From: Robertmurraya kyonggiensis | GTDB taxonomy: Bacteria > Bacillota > Bacilli > Bacillales > Cytobacillaceae | Direction: 5' to 3' | Length of the DNA: 64,000 nucleotides | Assembly: GCF_005116465.1 (NCBI RefSeq) | Contig: NZ_SWBM01000005.1 | Location: 124,001-188,000 of the forward strand | Shown: positions 18,031-26,076 of the stretch, in pieces | Layout of the letters: every line of letters begins with the position of its first letter | Position numbering within the stretch: position 1 is the stretch's first letter | Made by a program: the position numbers and the translations under genes | Notes under the pieces: model-generated | Seen by the model: only the letters and a program-made list of their open reading frames with translations | Databases searched by the model: none | What the model was told of the DNA's origin: nothing

Positions 18031-18303
18031 TTGGGAGATATGAATGACAAACTGCAAGAGGTGTCCAAAACACTACTTGGATTGCGTGTAAAGGATGTTT
18101 TTAAAAAAGATGACTTAAAGTTAAGGGAACTTTCAACTGATGATAAAGATCAAATCAGGAAGTTATACAAAGACTTGGAACAGCAAGTAAATGAATTTGT
18201 AAACAAATCAAAAACCACTACAGAAACTGCTCCAGCAGAAACAGTTGAGAAACCAAAGAGAACCCGAAAAACTTTAAGGGACAAAGTAAGAAAGAAAAAT
18301 TAA
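18031..18303 (+). CDS. Small basic coat-like protein (CotW-like)
   Basis: 90 residues if translation starts at TTG 18031, 8 nt after the ribosome site GGGGG; ATG 18040 is the next choice and GTG 18022 is too close to the site. The core LSTDDKDQIRKLYKDLEQQVNEF is a charged helix, followed by a Thr/Ala-rich linker and a very basic tail (PKRTRKTLRDKVRKK). Length, helix and tail resemble CotW of the B. subtilis cotVWXYZ cluster. It lies 20 bp upstream of a clear CotX-family gene. Probably an insoluble-fraction or crust coat protein expressed in the mother cell; no coat-specific promoter was identified. Confidence 0.65.
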   Translation: MGDMNDKLQEVSKTLLGLRVKDVFKKDDLKLRELSTDDKDQIRKLYKDLEQQVNEFVNKSKTTTETAPAETVEKPKRTRKTLRDKVRKKN

Positions 18304-18323
18304 GAAGCAAAGGAGAGATATGA

Positions 18324-18851
18324 ATGTTAAGTGGAAGAACAGAGTACGTACAAGGAACTAGCAGATGCAATACTTGCGGCTACAGCTCATGCCAATGCGG
18401 TGGAAGCAATGTAGGAGGCGAGTACAGAAGATTCAACGCACTAGACCCAGTTAGCCAATTCCCTTTTTCTGATAACGAAGCTACTATTCTTCAAAATGCT
18501 GACCAAGTTTCAGATATTGAACAAAGATCAAATGAACGTATCGTTATCAAAGATAGCTGTGACGTTAGAGTAACAACAACTGATACTCAAGTAGCTGTAT
18601 CTATTCAAGCAGCCATCCAAATTGCGATTGCTCTTGTTGTCAACATCACGATTGCTGATGATGAACAAGCTGAATCCATCACACAAGATTTACTTCAATT
18701 CTCACAAATTCAACAAGTTAACCGTCAAACAATTTGCATTGAAAACTCCCGTGATATCGAAGTATCAACTACTGACACCGACGTAGCAGTATCCATCCAA
18801 TTATTACTTCAATTATTAATCGCTATCCTAATCCAAGTCGATATTCTATAA
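18324..18851 (+). CDS. cotX: Spore coat protein, CotX/CotV domain family
   Basis: 175 residues. The N-terminus has a Cys-rich patch (CNTCGYSSCQC). Two CotX domains follow in tandem: the first (about residues 65-115) with IVIKDSCDVRVTTTDTQVAV, the second (about 130-175) with ICIENSRDIEVSTTDTDVAV; each ends in a long hydrophobic Ile/Leu stretch. This internal duplication is typical of CotX, an outer coat/crust protein of mature spores. The ATG at 18324 is 7 nt after GGAGAG. Together with the preceding CotW-like gene it forms a two-gene coat operon ending in a terminator. Confidence 0.92.
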   Translation: MLSGRTEYVQGTSRCNTCGYSSCQCGGSNVGGEYRRFNALDPVSQFPFSDNEATILQNADQVSDIEQRSNERIVIKDSCDVRVTTTDTQVAVSIQAAIQIAIALVVNITIADDEQAESITQDLLQFSQIQQVNRQTICIENSRDIEVSTTDTDVAVSIQLLLQLLIAILIQVDIL

Positions 18852-18936
18852 TCTTATACCCAGTTTAAGCATAGCCAAAACGTAATTTTTCCCGTATGTT
18901 AGTAACCCAAACAACCCAAACCTCCTATATATATAA

Positions 18937-18972
18937 AGTAGCATGTTCAACTCACATGCTACTCTCTTTTTT
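18937..18972 (+). terminator. Terminator of the coat operon
   Basis: AGTAGCATGT (18937-18946) pairs perfectly with ACATGCTACT (18954-18963), followed by CTCTTTTTTT. Confidence 0.9.
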
Positions 18973-19058
18973 TATAGGCTATTTTTGTATTGAATGTTCA
19001 TTTTATTACGAAAAAGAGCCTTTTTCAGGGGGCTTATGTTAAATTGTTTTCCATTCAA

Positions 19059-19793
19059 TCAAAGAATAAATTCCTTCCACTCCTGAATGAAGGGAGCGGT
19101 GCTTTCATTCGGCTGCTCAATGACATCTAGGGTGTTCCCTAATTGCTTGATTTCCCCATTCATAAGAAGGGCAAGCCGATCGGTTAGATACTTTATTTCA
19201 AGTAGGTCATGACTGACAAATACGGTGGTCGTTTCGGTTGTTTTTAAAATCTCCTTCAATTCCTTGAGAAGCTGCACCTTTGTCGGAAAGTCGAGCGCAG
19301 AAAAAGGTTCATCTAAAAATAACACCTCAGGCTCAAGCACCATGGCTCTTGCTAGATTGACCCTTTGCGCTTCTCCACCTGATAAGTGATAAGCATGCTT
19401 TTTGGCAAGGTGAGAGATGTTAAATTTGTCTAACCAGTATTCGACCTTCGCGTTGATTTCTTGCTTTGGTAGCTTGCGAATTTTTAAGCCGAGGGCCACA
19501 TTTTGATAGACTGATGTGTTTAGCAATAAGGATTGCTGTAAGGCTATCGCGAATTTTCGCTTCATTTCGATCGTGACTTTATGTGCTGATAGCTTCGTTT
19601 CCTTGAAAAATAGAGTACCTTCACTAGGTGAATCAAGTAGAGACAAAAGCTTTAATAGAGTACTTTTTCCGGCTCCATTTGGACCCATAATCCCGATGAT
19701 TTCTCCTTCTTCAATCGAGAGAGAAGGGACCCGAAGAATGGTTCGATCCTGAACAGCATAGGTCATATTTTCTAATTTTAGTAGTGTACTCAT
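19059..19793 (-). CDS. tupC: Tungstate ABC transporter ATPase (TupC-like)
   Basis: 244 residues from the ATG at 19793 (GGAG 9 nt upstream), overlapping the permease stop as ATGA. Walker A is GPNGAGKST, the signature LSGGEAQRVNLARAM and Walker B VLFLDEPFSALD; His of the switch is in VFVSHD. Phosphate- and molybdate-type ATPases look alike, but the partner binding protein is clearly of the TupA class, so tungstate is the likely substrate. It is the last gene of the minus-strand tup operon. A weak hairpin (GAGCC/GGGCT, about 19015-19036) followed by TTTTT lies downstream. Confidence 0.85.
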   Translation of the reverse strand: MSTLLKLENMTYAVQDRTILRVPSLSIEEGEIIGIMGPNGAGKSTLLKLLSLLDSPSEGTLFFKETKLSAHKVTIEMKRKFAIALQQSLLLNTSVYQNVALGLKIRKLPKQEINAKVEYWLDKFNISHLAKKHAYHLSGGEAQRVNLARAMVLEPEVLFLDEPFSALDFPTKVQLLKELKEILKTTETTTVFVSHDLLEIKYLTDRLALLMNGEIKQLGNTLDVIEQPNESTAPFIQEWKEFIL

Positions 19794-20488
19794 ATTTTTC
19801 GGCTCCTTTGCTGTAGGAACGTTAAGCAAAACGTCACAATAAAGGCTAACGTCATAATAATGAAGGAAAGAGCAAAAGCGATATCAAAATTCCCTTTGGA
19901 AACCTCCATCACAATCGAGGTTGTTAAAATGCGTGTATCGCCTTTGATGTTACCGCCAACCATCATCGCAGCACCAACCTCAGCGATGACTCGGCCAAAA
20001 CCAGCAATGACAGCCGCAAGAATAGCAACCCTGTTTTCTAATAGTAAGATTTTAAACATTTGCAACTTGGTTGCACCTAAGGCTCGAATTTGCATCCGCA
20101 TTTTTTCATCAATTTCTTGAAATGCGCTTGATGTAAGCCCGATTAAAATTGGCAAGGAGACAAGCACCTGTGCCAAGACGATGGCAATCGGCGAATATAA
20201 AAGAGAGAGGTGGCCGAGTGGACCTGACCGCCAAAGGAAAATGGTTATCCAAAGACCAGCGACAACGGGTGGAAGTCCCATGCCAATATTAATGAATACT
20301 AATAGCAGCTTTCTTCCAGGAAACTTGGTTAGCCCAAAAAGAATGCCAAGAGGGATTCCAATGAGGGTACTAATCAAAATTGCTGTCAAAGAAATCCGTA
20401 AGGTTCTCCACGTAATTTCATAGATTTCTGGATCGCCAGAGGCAAGCATCTCAATTGCTCGTCTTAATCCATTTAGTAGTAAATCCAT
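19790..20488 (-). CDS. tupB: Tungstate ABC transporter permease (TupB-like)
   Basis: 232 residues with about five or six membrane segments. The coupling-loop motif of ABC importers is present as EIDEKMRMQIRALGATKLQMF, followed by GFGRVIAEVGAAMMVGGNIKG, which is characteristic of the TupB/WtpB branch. The start ATG has only a weak ribosome site (GAGAG about 13 nt upstream), so expression may be low. It lies 250 bp after the binding-protein gene, from which it is separated by a strong terminator hairpin, and overlaps the ATPase gene. Confidence 0.88.
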   Translation of the reverse strand: MDLLLNGLRRAIEMLASGDPEIYEITWRTLRISLTAILISTLIGIPLGILFGLTKFPGRKLLLVFINIGMGLPPVVAGLWITIFLWRSGPLGHLSLLYSPIAIVLAQVLVSLPILIGLTSSAFQEIDEKMRMQIRALGATKLQMFKILLLENRVAILAAVIAGFGRVIAEVGAAMMVGGNIKGDTRILTTSIVMEVSKGNFDIAFALSFIIMTLAFIVTFCLTFLQQRSRKI

Positions 20489-20694
20489 CCAACTTCAACT
20501 CTCTTTGTAAACAAAATCTAAGTATTTTGTATGTGGTTTTCAAAAGGCTCTGTTATTGTTCAGACAGGTGAGCCCACTTAACCGGAAAAATTCCTTTTAT
20601 TAATAGAGAATTAGGTGAATTTCTTGATTTAGTCGGAATTTTTTCTCTTATTTTTATTCAAAACCACTTTTAATCGAGTGTTTTTTGCCTTTCC

Positions 20695-20733
20695 AAAAAA
20701 ATACCTAGCATTATTATAACACTAGGCATTTTT
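20695..20733 (-). terminator. Strong hairpin with T run between tupA and tupB
   Basis: On the minus strand, AAAAATGCCTAG and CTAGGTATTTTT form a stem with a wobble pair, ending in seven T. It begins within 10 nt of the tupA stop codon. Because tupB and tupC have no clear promoter of their own in the 250-bp gap, it probably acts as an attenuator that keeps the binding protein in excess. The rest of the gap (20489-20694) shows no gene. Confidence 0.8.
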
Positions 20734-20740
20734 GTTACTA

Positions 20741-21622
20741 TTACTCTGTATATTTGTAGAATAAAGATTCGCCGTATTCTTCTTTACCAAACTCTTCAAT
20801 GAAGTTTTGAGTATCCTCATCTACGATAAATTCAACAAATGCCTTCGCACCGTCATTATTGATTTGCTCATTTTTAGAAGGATCCACTTCCATGACATGG
20901 TAAATATTTAATAAAGCATCGTCACCTTCAATAGCAATGTCCATATCAGGATAGTTTGCTTTTTGCGCTAAGTAAGTAGCTCTATCAGTTAACACATAAC
21001 CTTGCTTTTCAGCCGCAACTTGTAGAGTATTCCCCATTCCTTGACCTGTTTCTAAATATGAAGCATTTTCTGAAGGTGTCACATTGATTGACTTCCAAAT
21101 TTCTAATTCTTTCTTATGTGTACCAGAATCGTCTCCACGAGAAACGAATACTGCACTGCTATCAAATAATTTTTGGAATGCTTCTGTAACCTCTAGACCT
21201 TTTACACCAGCTGGGTCAGCTTTTGGACCCACGATGATAAAGTCATTGTACATGACACGCTTGTAATTTTGAACATCGCCATTATCTACAAGTTCCTGTT
21301 CAGAAGCAGGAGCGTGAGTTAAAAGGACATCAGCTTCACCATTAACACCCATTTCAAGAGCTTGACCAGTACCTACGGCAACAGTTTTCACTTTGTAAGG
21401 GAAGTTTTCTTCAAACATTGGAATAAGCGCATCAAGCAATCCACTATCTTGCGTACTCGTTGTTGTTGCTAAAATTAAGTCAGTGACTTCCACCTGTTCT
21501 TCTGTTGCTGCGGTATCCCTTTCTGCCTCTTCAGTCTTCGTACTGTCTGTATTCCCACATGCTGCTAGGAATAGGAGTAAGAATGCGATTAAGGATGTTG
21601 ATAATAAACGTTTAAAATTCAT
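20741..21622 (-). CDS. tupA: Tungstate-binding lipoprotein (TupA-like)
   Basis: 293 residues from the ATG at 21622, 9 nt after GGAGG; this site overlaps the stop of the regulator gene. The signal peptide ends in the lipobox LAAC. After a short Thr/Glu linker the mature domain starts with the TupA hallmark LATTTSTQDSGLLD, continues with VAVGTGQALEMG and GEADVLLTHAP, and has FVSRGDDSGTHKKE. These TTTS, GTG and SRGD segments form the oxyanion site of TupA proteins, which favour tungstate over molybdate. It is the first transporter gene after the regulator. Confidence 0.93.
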   Translation of the reverse strand: MNFKRLLSTSLIAFLLLFLAACGNTDSTKTEEAERDTAATEEQVEVTDLILATTTSTQDSGLLDALIPMFEENFPYKVKTVAVGTGQALEMGVNGEADVLLTHAPASEQELVDNGDVQNYKRVMYNDFIIVGPKADPAGVKGLEVTEAFQKLFDSSAVFVSRGDDSGTHKKELEIWKSINVTPSENASYLETGQGMGNTLQVAAEKQGYVLTDRATYLAQKANYPDMDIAIEGDDALLNIYHVMEVDPSKNEQINNDGAKAFVEFIVDEDTQNFIEEFGKEEYGESLFYKYTE

Positions 21623-21635
21623 TTTGACATGCCTC

Positions 21636-22535
21636 CTATTTTTTCTCAAAAATGATTTTCCCAAATTCTTCTGTGTTATAGCCTTCAAGATTGCGGATGC
21701 TTTCTTCAAAGCTAGTTAATTGGATAATATCGAGTAAATGCTGTAGTGCTTCTTCATTCTTTTTGTTCCAACGAAGGACTAAATCAAATTGTTCATTTTT
21801 AATAGGAATAAAGTTCAAGTTAAGCTGTTCGGCAGCAGAACGTATGCCTAAAGCAGCATCTGCGATTCCTCGGTTAACTTGTGAAGCTGTGGAAAGATGA
21901 TTCCATTCTTCATTTTCATAACCTTTGATGGAAGAAGGGGCTATATTCTCATTTGCCAATGTATAGTCTAATAAAAACCTAGTTCCAGAGCCCTTTTGTC
22001 GATTGATAAAAGTGATGTCCTTGCGCGTTAAGTCGTGACAATCCTGAATCCCTTTTGGATTTCCTTTTGCTATCATGAGTCCTTGCTCGCGACTTGCTAA
22101 CCGAATCACAGTTAGTGGTTCATGAACAAAGAACATTTTAATAAAAGGAAGATTGTACTCCCCTGATGATGGGTCGAGTAGATGGAGGGCTGCAACATCG
22201 CAGTTTCCGCGATAGAGCATCATCAAACCCTCAAGACTTCCAATGTATGTAGGCTGAATTGTTAGAAAATCGGCCTGTTTGGTTACATACTTGATTAACT
22301 GCTCAATTAAAAAATCGTGACTTCCAGCAATTTGTAGACTAGTAGAAAGCTCATTTTTTATGTCTGATGATGAATCGATCTTTTTAAATCGCTCCACCTC
22401 AAGTTTATCAATTCGCATTTTATTGCCTACTCGAAAAGCTTGAAGCTCTCCTCGTTTAATGAGTTCGTAAACCGTATGCTTGGATATCTTAAATAACTTA
22501 GCAAGTTCATCTGGTGTGTAGGTTTCATCTTGCAA
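21636..22535 (-). CDS. Transcriptional regulator: excisionase-type HTH plus periplasmic-binding-like sensor
   Basis: 299 residues from the TTG at 22535, 8 nt after GGGGG; an ATG at 22568 is possible but lacks a good ribosome site. Residues 1-50 form a MerR/excisionase-like HTH (YTPDELAKLFKISKHTVYELIKRGEL). The remainder resembles a type-2 periplasmic binding domain (PF12727-like), with INRQKGSGTRFLLDY near the middle, close to the oxyanion motif of TupA itself. The gene heads the tup operon and ends within the ribosome site of tupA. It probably senses tungstate or molybdate and controls the operon; polarity is not known. Confidence 0.85.
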   Translation of the reverse strand: MQDETYTPDELAKLFKISKHTVYELIKRGELQAFRVGNKMRIDKLEVERFKKIDSSSDIKNELSTSLQIAGSHDFLIEQLIKYVTKQADFLTIQPTYIGSLEGLMMLYRGNCDVAALHLLDPSSGEYNLPFIKMFFVHEPLTVIRLASREQGLMIAKGNPKGIQDCHDLTRKDITFINRQKGSGTRFLLDYTLANENIAPSSIKGYENEEWNHLSTASQVNRGIADAALGIRSAAEQLNLNFIPIKNEQFDLVLRWNKKNEEALQHLLDIIQLTSFEESIRNLEGYNTEEFGKIIFEKK

Positions 22536-22574
22536 TACAATCACCCCCAGCATTTTTCTCATTTCCAACTTACT

Positions 22575-22633
22575 AAACTTTAAGTTTGGCTACTGTGACT
22601 TAAGTTACTTTTCGTTAAGTTTTGTTTAGTTTT
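22575..22633 (-). promoter_or_regulatory. Probable operator region of the tup regulator
   Basis: Upstream of the regulator start lies the palindrome AAACTTTAAGTTT (22575-22587), then ACTTAAGT (22598-22605) and further GTTAAG and GTTTAG copies up to about 22639. Clustered related palindromes at this place suggest an autoregulatory binding region. I could not assign the promoter hexamers with confidence. Confidence 0.5.
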
Positions 22634-22763
22634 GTTAAGAGTGTTCACGAGTTATTCACATTTAAACGCAAATTGAAAAGCTCGCGAAATTAATAAATAT
22701 CCCCTACAATATAGAAAAAAACATAATCATATTATTAAATGTGAAAATAAAGTGGGTGAGGGA

Positions 22764-23543
22764 ATGAAGGATACACATTTACTGTTTAATACATCTATTG
22801 GGGTACAGAAACCAGAAAGCATTCGCAATAAAAACACAAGCTGTCCATTTTGCGCTCGAGAAGCGTTAACTGACATTATTGCTATAGAGGATTCTATTAT
22901 TCTCCTAAAAAATAAGTACCCAGTTCTGGAGAATGCTTATCAAACAGTATTAATTGAAACAGATGATTGTTCGAGTGAGCTCTCTATGTATGCAAAAGAG
23001 CATTTAGTAAAATTGTTCACCTTTGCCATAAAGCATTGGTTAGAAATGGAGAAAAGTGGACGTTTTGAGTCTGTTCTTTTTTTCAAGAACCATGGCCCTT
23101 TATCCGGAGGAACGATTGCCCATCCACATATGCAAATTATTGGTTTGAAATCTATCGACTATATGGAAAAAGTGACGGCTGCCGTTTTTGAAGGAAACGA
23201 AATTCATCAGGAAAATGGTGTTGTTTTTTCTCTATCAACCGAGCCGAAAGTCGGATTTTATGAATTTAATGTAAAAATGACGGACCTCAATCAAATAGAA
23301 TCCTTTGCGAAATATATCCAAGTAGCGGCCCATTACATTTTGAACGATTTTATTTTTCGAGCGAATAGTTATAACATCTTTTTTTACCATGTGGACGATG
23401 TTATTTTCGCGAAAATTGTCCCGCGTTTTGTGACAACGCCACTTTATATTGGGTACTCAATCCCACAAGTGCCAACGAATTTGGAACAGGTAAGGGAGGA
23501 TATAACTAGACGTTATTTTGTAAAAATAACCAGCACCTTATAA
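22764..23543 (+). CDS. DUF4931 protein, GalT/HIT-like fold
   Basis: 259 residues from ATG 22764; a GTG four codons earlier lies within the ribosome site. Early in the protein is CPFC (zinc-type pair), and in the middle is GGTIAHPHMQIIG, matching the HPH-Q nucleotidyl-transferase motif of galactose-1-phosphate uridylyltransferase-like HIT proteins. The DUF4931 family shares this arrangement, but no substrate is known. The gene is divergent from the tup regulator and 67 bp upstream of a rodA-like gene, to which it need not be related. Confidence 0.75.
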   Translation: MKDTHLLFNTSIGVQKPESIRNKNTSCPFCAREALTDIIAIEDSIILLKNKYPVLENAYQTVLIETDDCSSELSMYAKEHLVKLFTFAIKHWLEMEKSGRFESVLFFKNHGPLSGGTIAHPHMQIIGLKSIDYMEKVTAAVFEGNEIHQENGVVFSLSTEPKVGFYEFNVKMTDLNQIESFAKYIQVAAHYILNDFIFRANSYNIFFYHVDDVIFAKIVPRFVTTPLYIGYSIPQVPTNLEQVREDITRRYFVKITSTL

Positions 23544-23610
23544 AAAGTTGTGATTTCTTTCTTAAAAAAATATAATGAAGTATTGTACAAGACCTTAAGG
23601 AGAATTCATC

Positions 23611-24777
23611 ATGACTACCGATAAGAATACGTCCTCCAAGCTAGACTTTAATTTAATCTTTATTTTGTTTTTACTATTTGTTGCAAGCTGTATTTCAATA
23701 TATAGTGCCCAATCAACAGGGCAGTACGGTGAAAACTTTTTATTAAAGCAAATTGTTTGGTATGTTATTGGCGCAGGAATTATTGCTGTTGTCATTAACT
23801 TTGATTCAGACCAACTAAAAAAACTATCCTGGTATGTATATGGGCTTGGTTTAGCATTGCTTGCGTTCTTGATTGTCGCACCGGACAGTATCGCTCCGGT
23901 TATCAATGGGGCTAAAAGCTGGTTCCGAGCACCAGGCATAGGTTCTCTACAGCCTTCGGAATTTGTAAAAGTCTTTCTAATTCTGGCATTAGCCAGAACG
24001 ATTGTTGATCATCATGAAAAGACTTTGGATAAGACGATCCAAACGGACGTATGGCTCCTACTGAAAATAGGGTTCGTAACAGGAGCGCCTTTGTTGCTCG
24101 TTATGCAGCAGCCTGACCTAGGAACTTCCTTGGTTCTCCTTGCGATCATGCTTGGAATGATATTTATTTCAGGCGTCACATGGAAAATCCTTGTTCCAAT
24201 CTTTGGGGTTGGGGTTTCACTGATCTCCGTTATTTTTTACTTTGTGTTGTGGAAGCCCGATTTATTGGAGAAGTATTTAGGGGTAAAAGAGTATCAGTTT
24301 GGCCGTATTTATTCCTGGCTTGACCCTTACAATTACTCTAGCACAACAGGTTATCAATTGACTAAATCGCTTCTTGCCATTGGTTCAGGACAAACGAGTG
24401 GGAAGGGCTTCGGAACGAGAGAAGTCTATCTACCAGAGAGCCATACAGATTTTATCTTTAGTATCGTAGGCGAAGAATTTGGTTTTATTGGCTCAAGTAT
24501 TTTGATCAGCTTATTCTTTTTGCTGATATATCATATTACAAGAGTGGGCATGGAGACGAAGAATGCTTTTTACACGTATATTTGCGTAGGTGTTATTAGT
24601 ATGATTACGTTCCACGTCTTCCAGAACATCGGTATGACAATTGGGGTTCTACCGATTACGGGGATTCCGCTGCCGTTCATTAGCTACGGAGGAAGTGCGT
24701 TGATGGGGAATATGCTCGCCCTCAGCTTAATCTTCTCGATTCGATATCACTATAAAAAATACATGTTTTCAGAGTAG
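23611..24777 (+). CDS. rodA: SEDS-family peptidoglycan polymerase, RodA-like
   Basis: 388 residues with about ten membrane segments. Typical SEDS motifs are NGAKSWFR, LQPSEFVKVF, QQPDLGTSLVL, LPESHTDFIFSIVGEEFGF (with the Asp required for glycosyltransfer) and TGIPLPFISYGGSA. SIAPVINGAKSWFR is close to B. subtilis RodA rather than FtsW or SpoVE. It polymerises lipid II for side-wall growth together with a class B PBP, which is not encoded nearby. It may be one of several SEDS paralogues. AGGAG precedes the ATG, and a strong terminator follows. Confidence 0.85.
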   Translation: MTTDKNTSSKLDFNLIFILFLLFVASCISIYSAQSTGQYGENFLLKQIVWYVIGAGIIAVVINFDSDQLKKLSWYVYGLGLALLAFLIVAPDSIAPVINGAKSWFRAPGIGSLQPSEFVKVFLILALARTIVDHHEKTLDKTIQTDVWLLLKIGFVTGAPLLLVMQQPDLGTSLVLLAIMLGMIFISGVTWKILVPIFGVGVSLISVIFYFVLWKPDLLEKYLGVKEYQFGRIYSWLDPYNYSSTTGYQLTKSLLAIGSGQTSGKGFGTREVYLPESHTDFIFSIVGEEFGFIGSSILISLFFLLIYHITRVGMETKNAFYTYICVGVISMITFHVFQNIGMTIGVLPITGIPLPFISYGGSALMGNMLALSLIFSIRYHYKKYMFSE

Positions 24778-24795
24778 GACGTATAGTTTTTCCAG

Positions 24796-24835
24796 AAAGA
24801 ACGGGCATCATGAATGTACATGATGCCCGTTCTTT
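24796..24835 (+). terminator. Terminator of the rodA-like gene
   Basis: A perfect 17-bp stem (24796-24812 with 24819-24835; core GGGCATCATG) and a 6-nt loop; the T run is inside the right arm. Confidence 0.9.
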
Positions 24836-24882
24836 GTCTGAAAAAAGGTAACTAGTGTGATTTGAATGACAAAATAAGGTGC

Positions 24883-24957
24883 CCCCGAGAAAAAGTTGTC
24901 ACTCAAGGCCAGTTTGATTACCAAGATTGACTGTCCCGAGTAATAGTTGTCAATCAA
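24883..24957. repeat. Two imperfect 24-bp direct repeats
   Basis: The unit with core GAGTTGTCA-like sequence occurs at 24883-24906 and 24934-24957, 51 bp apart, with about 20 of 24 matches (shared CCCGAG, AGTTGTCA and TCAA). It lies downstream of the gerC-like gene, between convergent units. Confidence 0.6.
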
Positions 24958-24999
24958 AAGAATGCCACTACCGGCCCTCTAAAGATCTCCCAATACCCC

Positions 25000-26076
25000 T
25001 TATTCAATCACGCCAGCTTCTGTAATGGTGACATCTGGCACAACCTTGACCGTGAGATTTTTCAGGTCAGATTCGAGCCATTTGGATAAATCATATTTTC
25101 GTTTTCGAGTTTTGACAAAATGACCAAAACCAACGGGATCTATTTTTTGCTCTTTAAAGATATCTACTAGTTCTTGACTTTGTTTTTTGATTTCTTCACC
25201 AAAGGCATTTTCTAATTGCTTGATTTGCTCTGGCTTCACTTCATTTCCTGTATATTCATTGACAATTCCTTGGACCTTTATTTTTACGGTGATTTCTAAA
25301 GGGGATCGTTTGCTCAAATCAAAATTGTGGGTAGAACGAATGCTTCGGACGGCAGCTTCTCCATCCTTTATCTTCACCCTATGTAAACCATTGCTGTATT
25401 TGTCTACGAGTAGGCGAAAGAAAAACATTTGATCCGATGAAATGGTTTCAACGACCTTACCGTGTTTAAAAAAACAAACTCCGTTTAATTCAATCTTTTC
25501 ATCTGATATTTTCTTTAACTGTGGCATAAAAGGTGTTTGTCCCTCTTGATAATATGAAAAGAGGAATTTTTGCAAATTGGTTTTCGGAAGATCTTCATTC
25601 TCAATGTTATTCTCTAATAAATTTGAGATAAAAGTAGCGTTGCCTCTAACTCCATAATTGCCATCCATCAGTTCTCTTGCCTCTCCATCAACTACAGCTA
25701 AATAAAGTCCTGAACCCACTCCAGGGTCACGTTGAAAGGCATCGATTAATTCGAGAACCCCTTCTTTCGTGGCTAGCTCTTTTGCAAATAAGACAGCCTC
25801 CATACTTCCTGTTACGATTGGGTTGGCCGCCTGAAGCTGTATATCCTGCAGGATCGACTTTTTAATAAGTGCTTTTGCCGTCAATGTTTTGTTTTCTGGT
25901 GGTTGGTCCGGCTGGTAAATGGGATAAAGAATTGTTCCGCTGGTATTTCCATCCCCTGCATAATCGAATCCAATTGCCTCAATGAGGTTAATATCATCCA
26001 ATATTTCTTTCTTAACGCATCCGTTCAGAAAAAATGCGATAGATGCTATAACCAAGATTTTATGAACCCACTTCAT
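25000..26076 (-). CDS. Spore germination lipoprotein, Ger(x)C family (operon 1)
   Basis: 358 residues. The lipoprotein signal ends at NGC (Cys about residue 20). The mature part has the Ger(x)C opening INLIEAIGFDYAG, then GNATFISNLLENN and FGHFVKTRKRKYDL near the C-terminus, in the order seen in GerAC/GerKC/GerBC proteins. It is the C subunit of a nutrient germinant receptor on the inner spore membrane. It overlaps the B gene by 17 bp. The ligand cannot be predicted. A second, divergent copy of this operon lies at 53.3-57 kb. Confidence 0.92.
   Translation of the reverse strand: MKWVHKILVIASIAFFLNGCVKKEILDDINLIEAIGFDYAGDGNTSGTILYPIYQPDQPPENKTLTAKALIKKSILQDIQLQAANPIVTGSMEAVLFAKELATKEGVLELIDAFQRDPGVGSGLYLAVVDGEARELMDGNYGVRGNATFISNLLENNIENEDLPKTNLQKFLFSYYQEGQTPFMPQLKKISDEKIELNGVCFFKHGKVVETISSDQMFFFRLLVDKYSNGLHRVKIKDGEAAVRSIRSTHNFDLSKRSPLEITVKIKVQGIVNEYTGNEVKPEQIKQLENAFGEEIKKQSQELVDIFKEQKIDPVGFGHFVKTRKRKYDLSKWLESDLKNLTVKVVPDVTITEAGVIE

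Noticed and set aside
20489-20694. Possible riboswitch in the tupA-tupB gap
   Set aside because: The gap is long enough, but I could not match it to the molybdenum/tungsten cofactor motif or any other known class.
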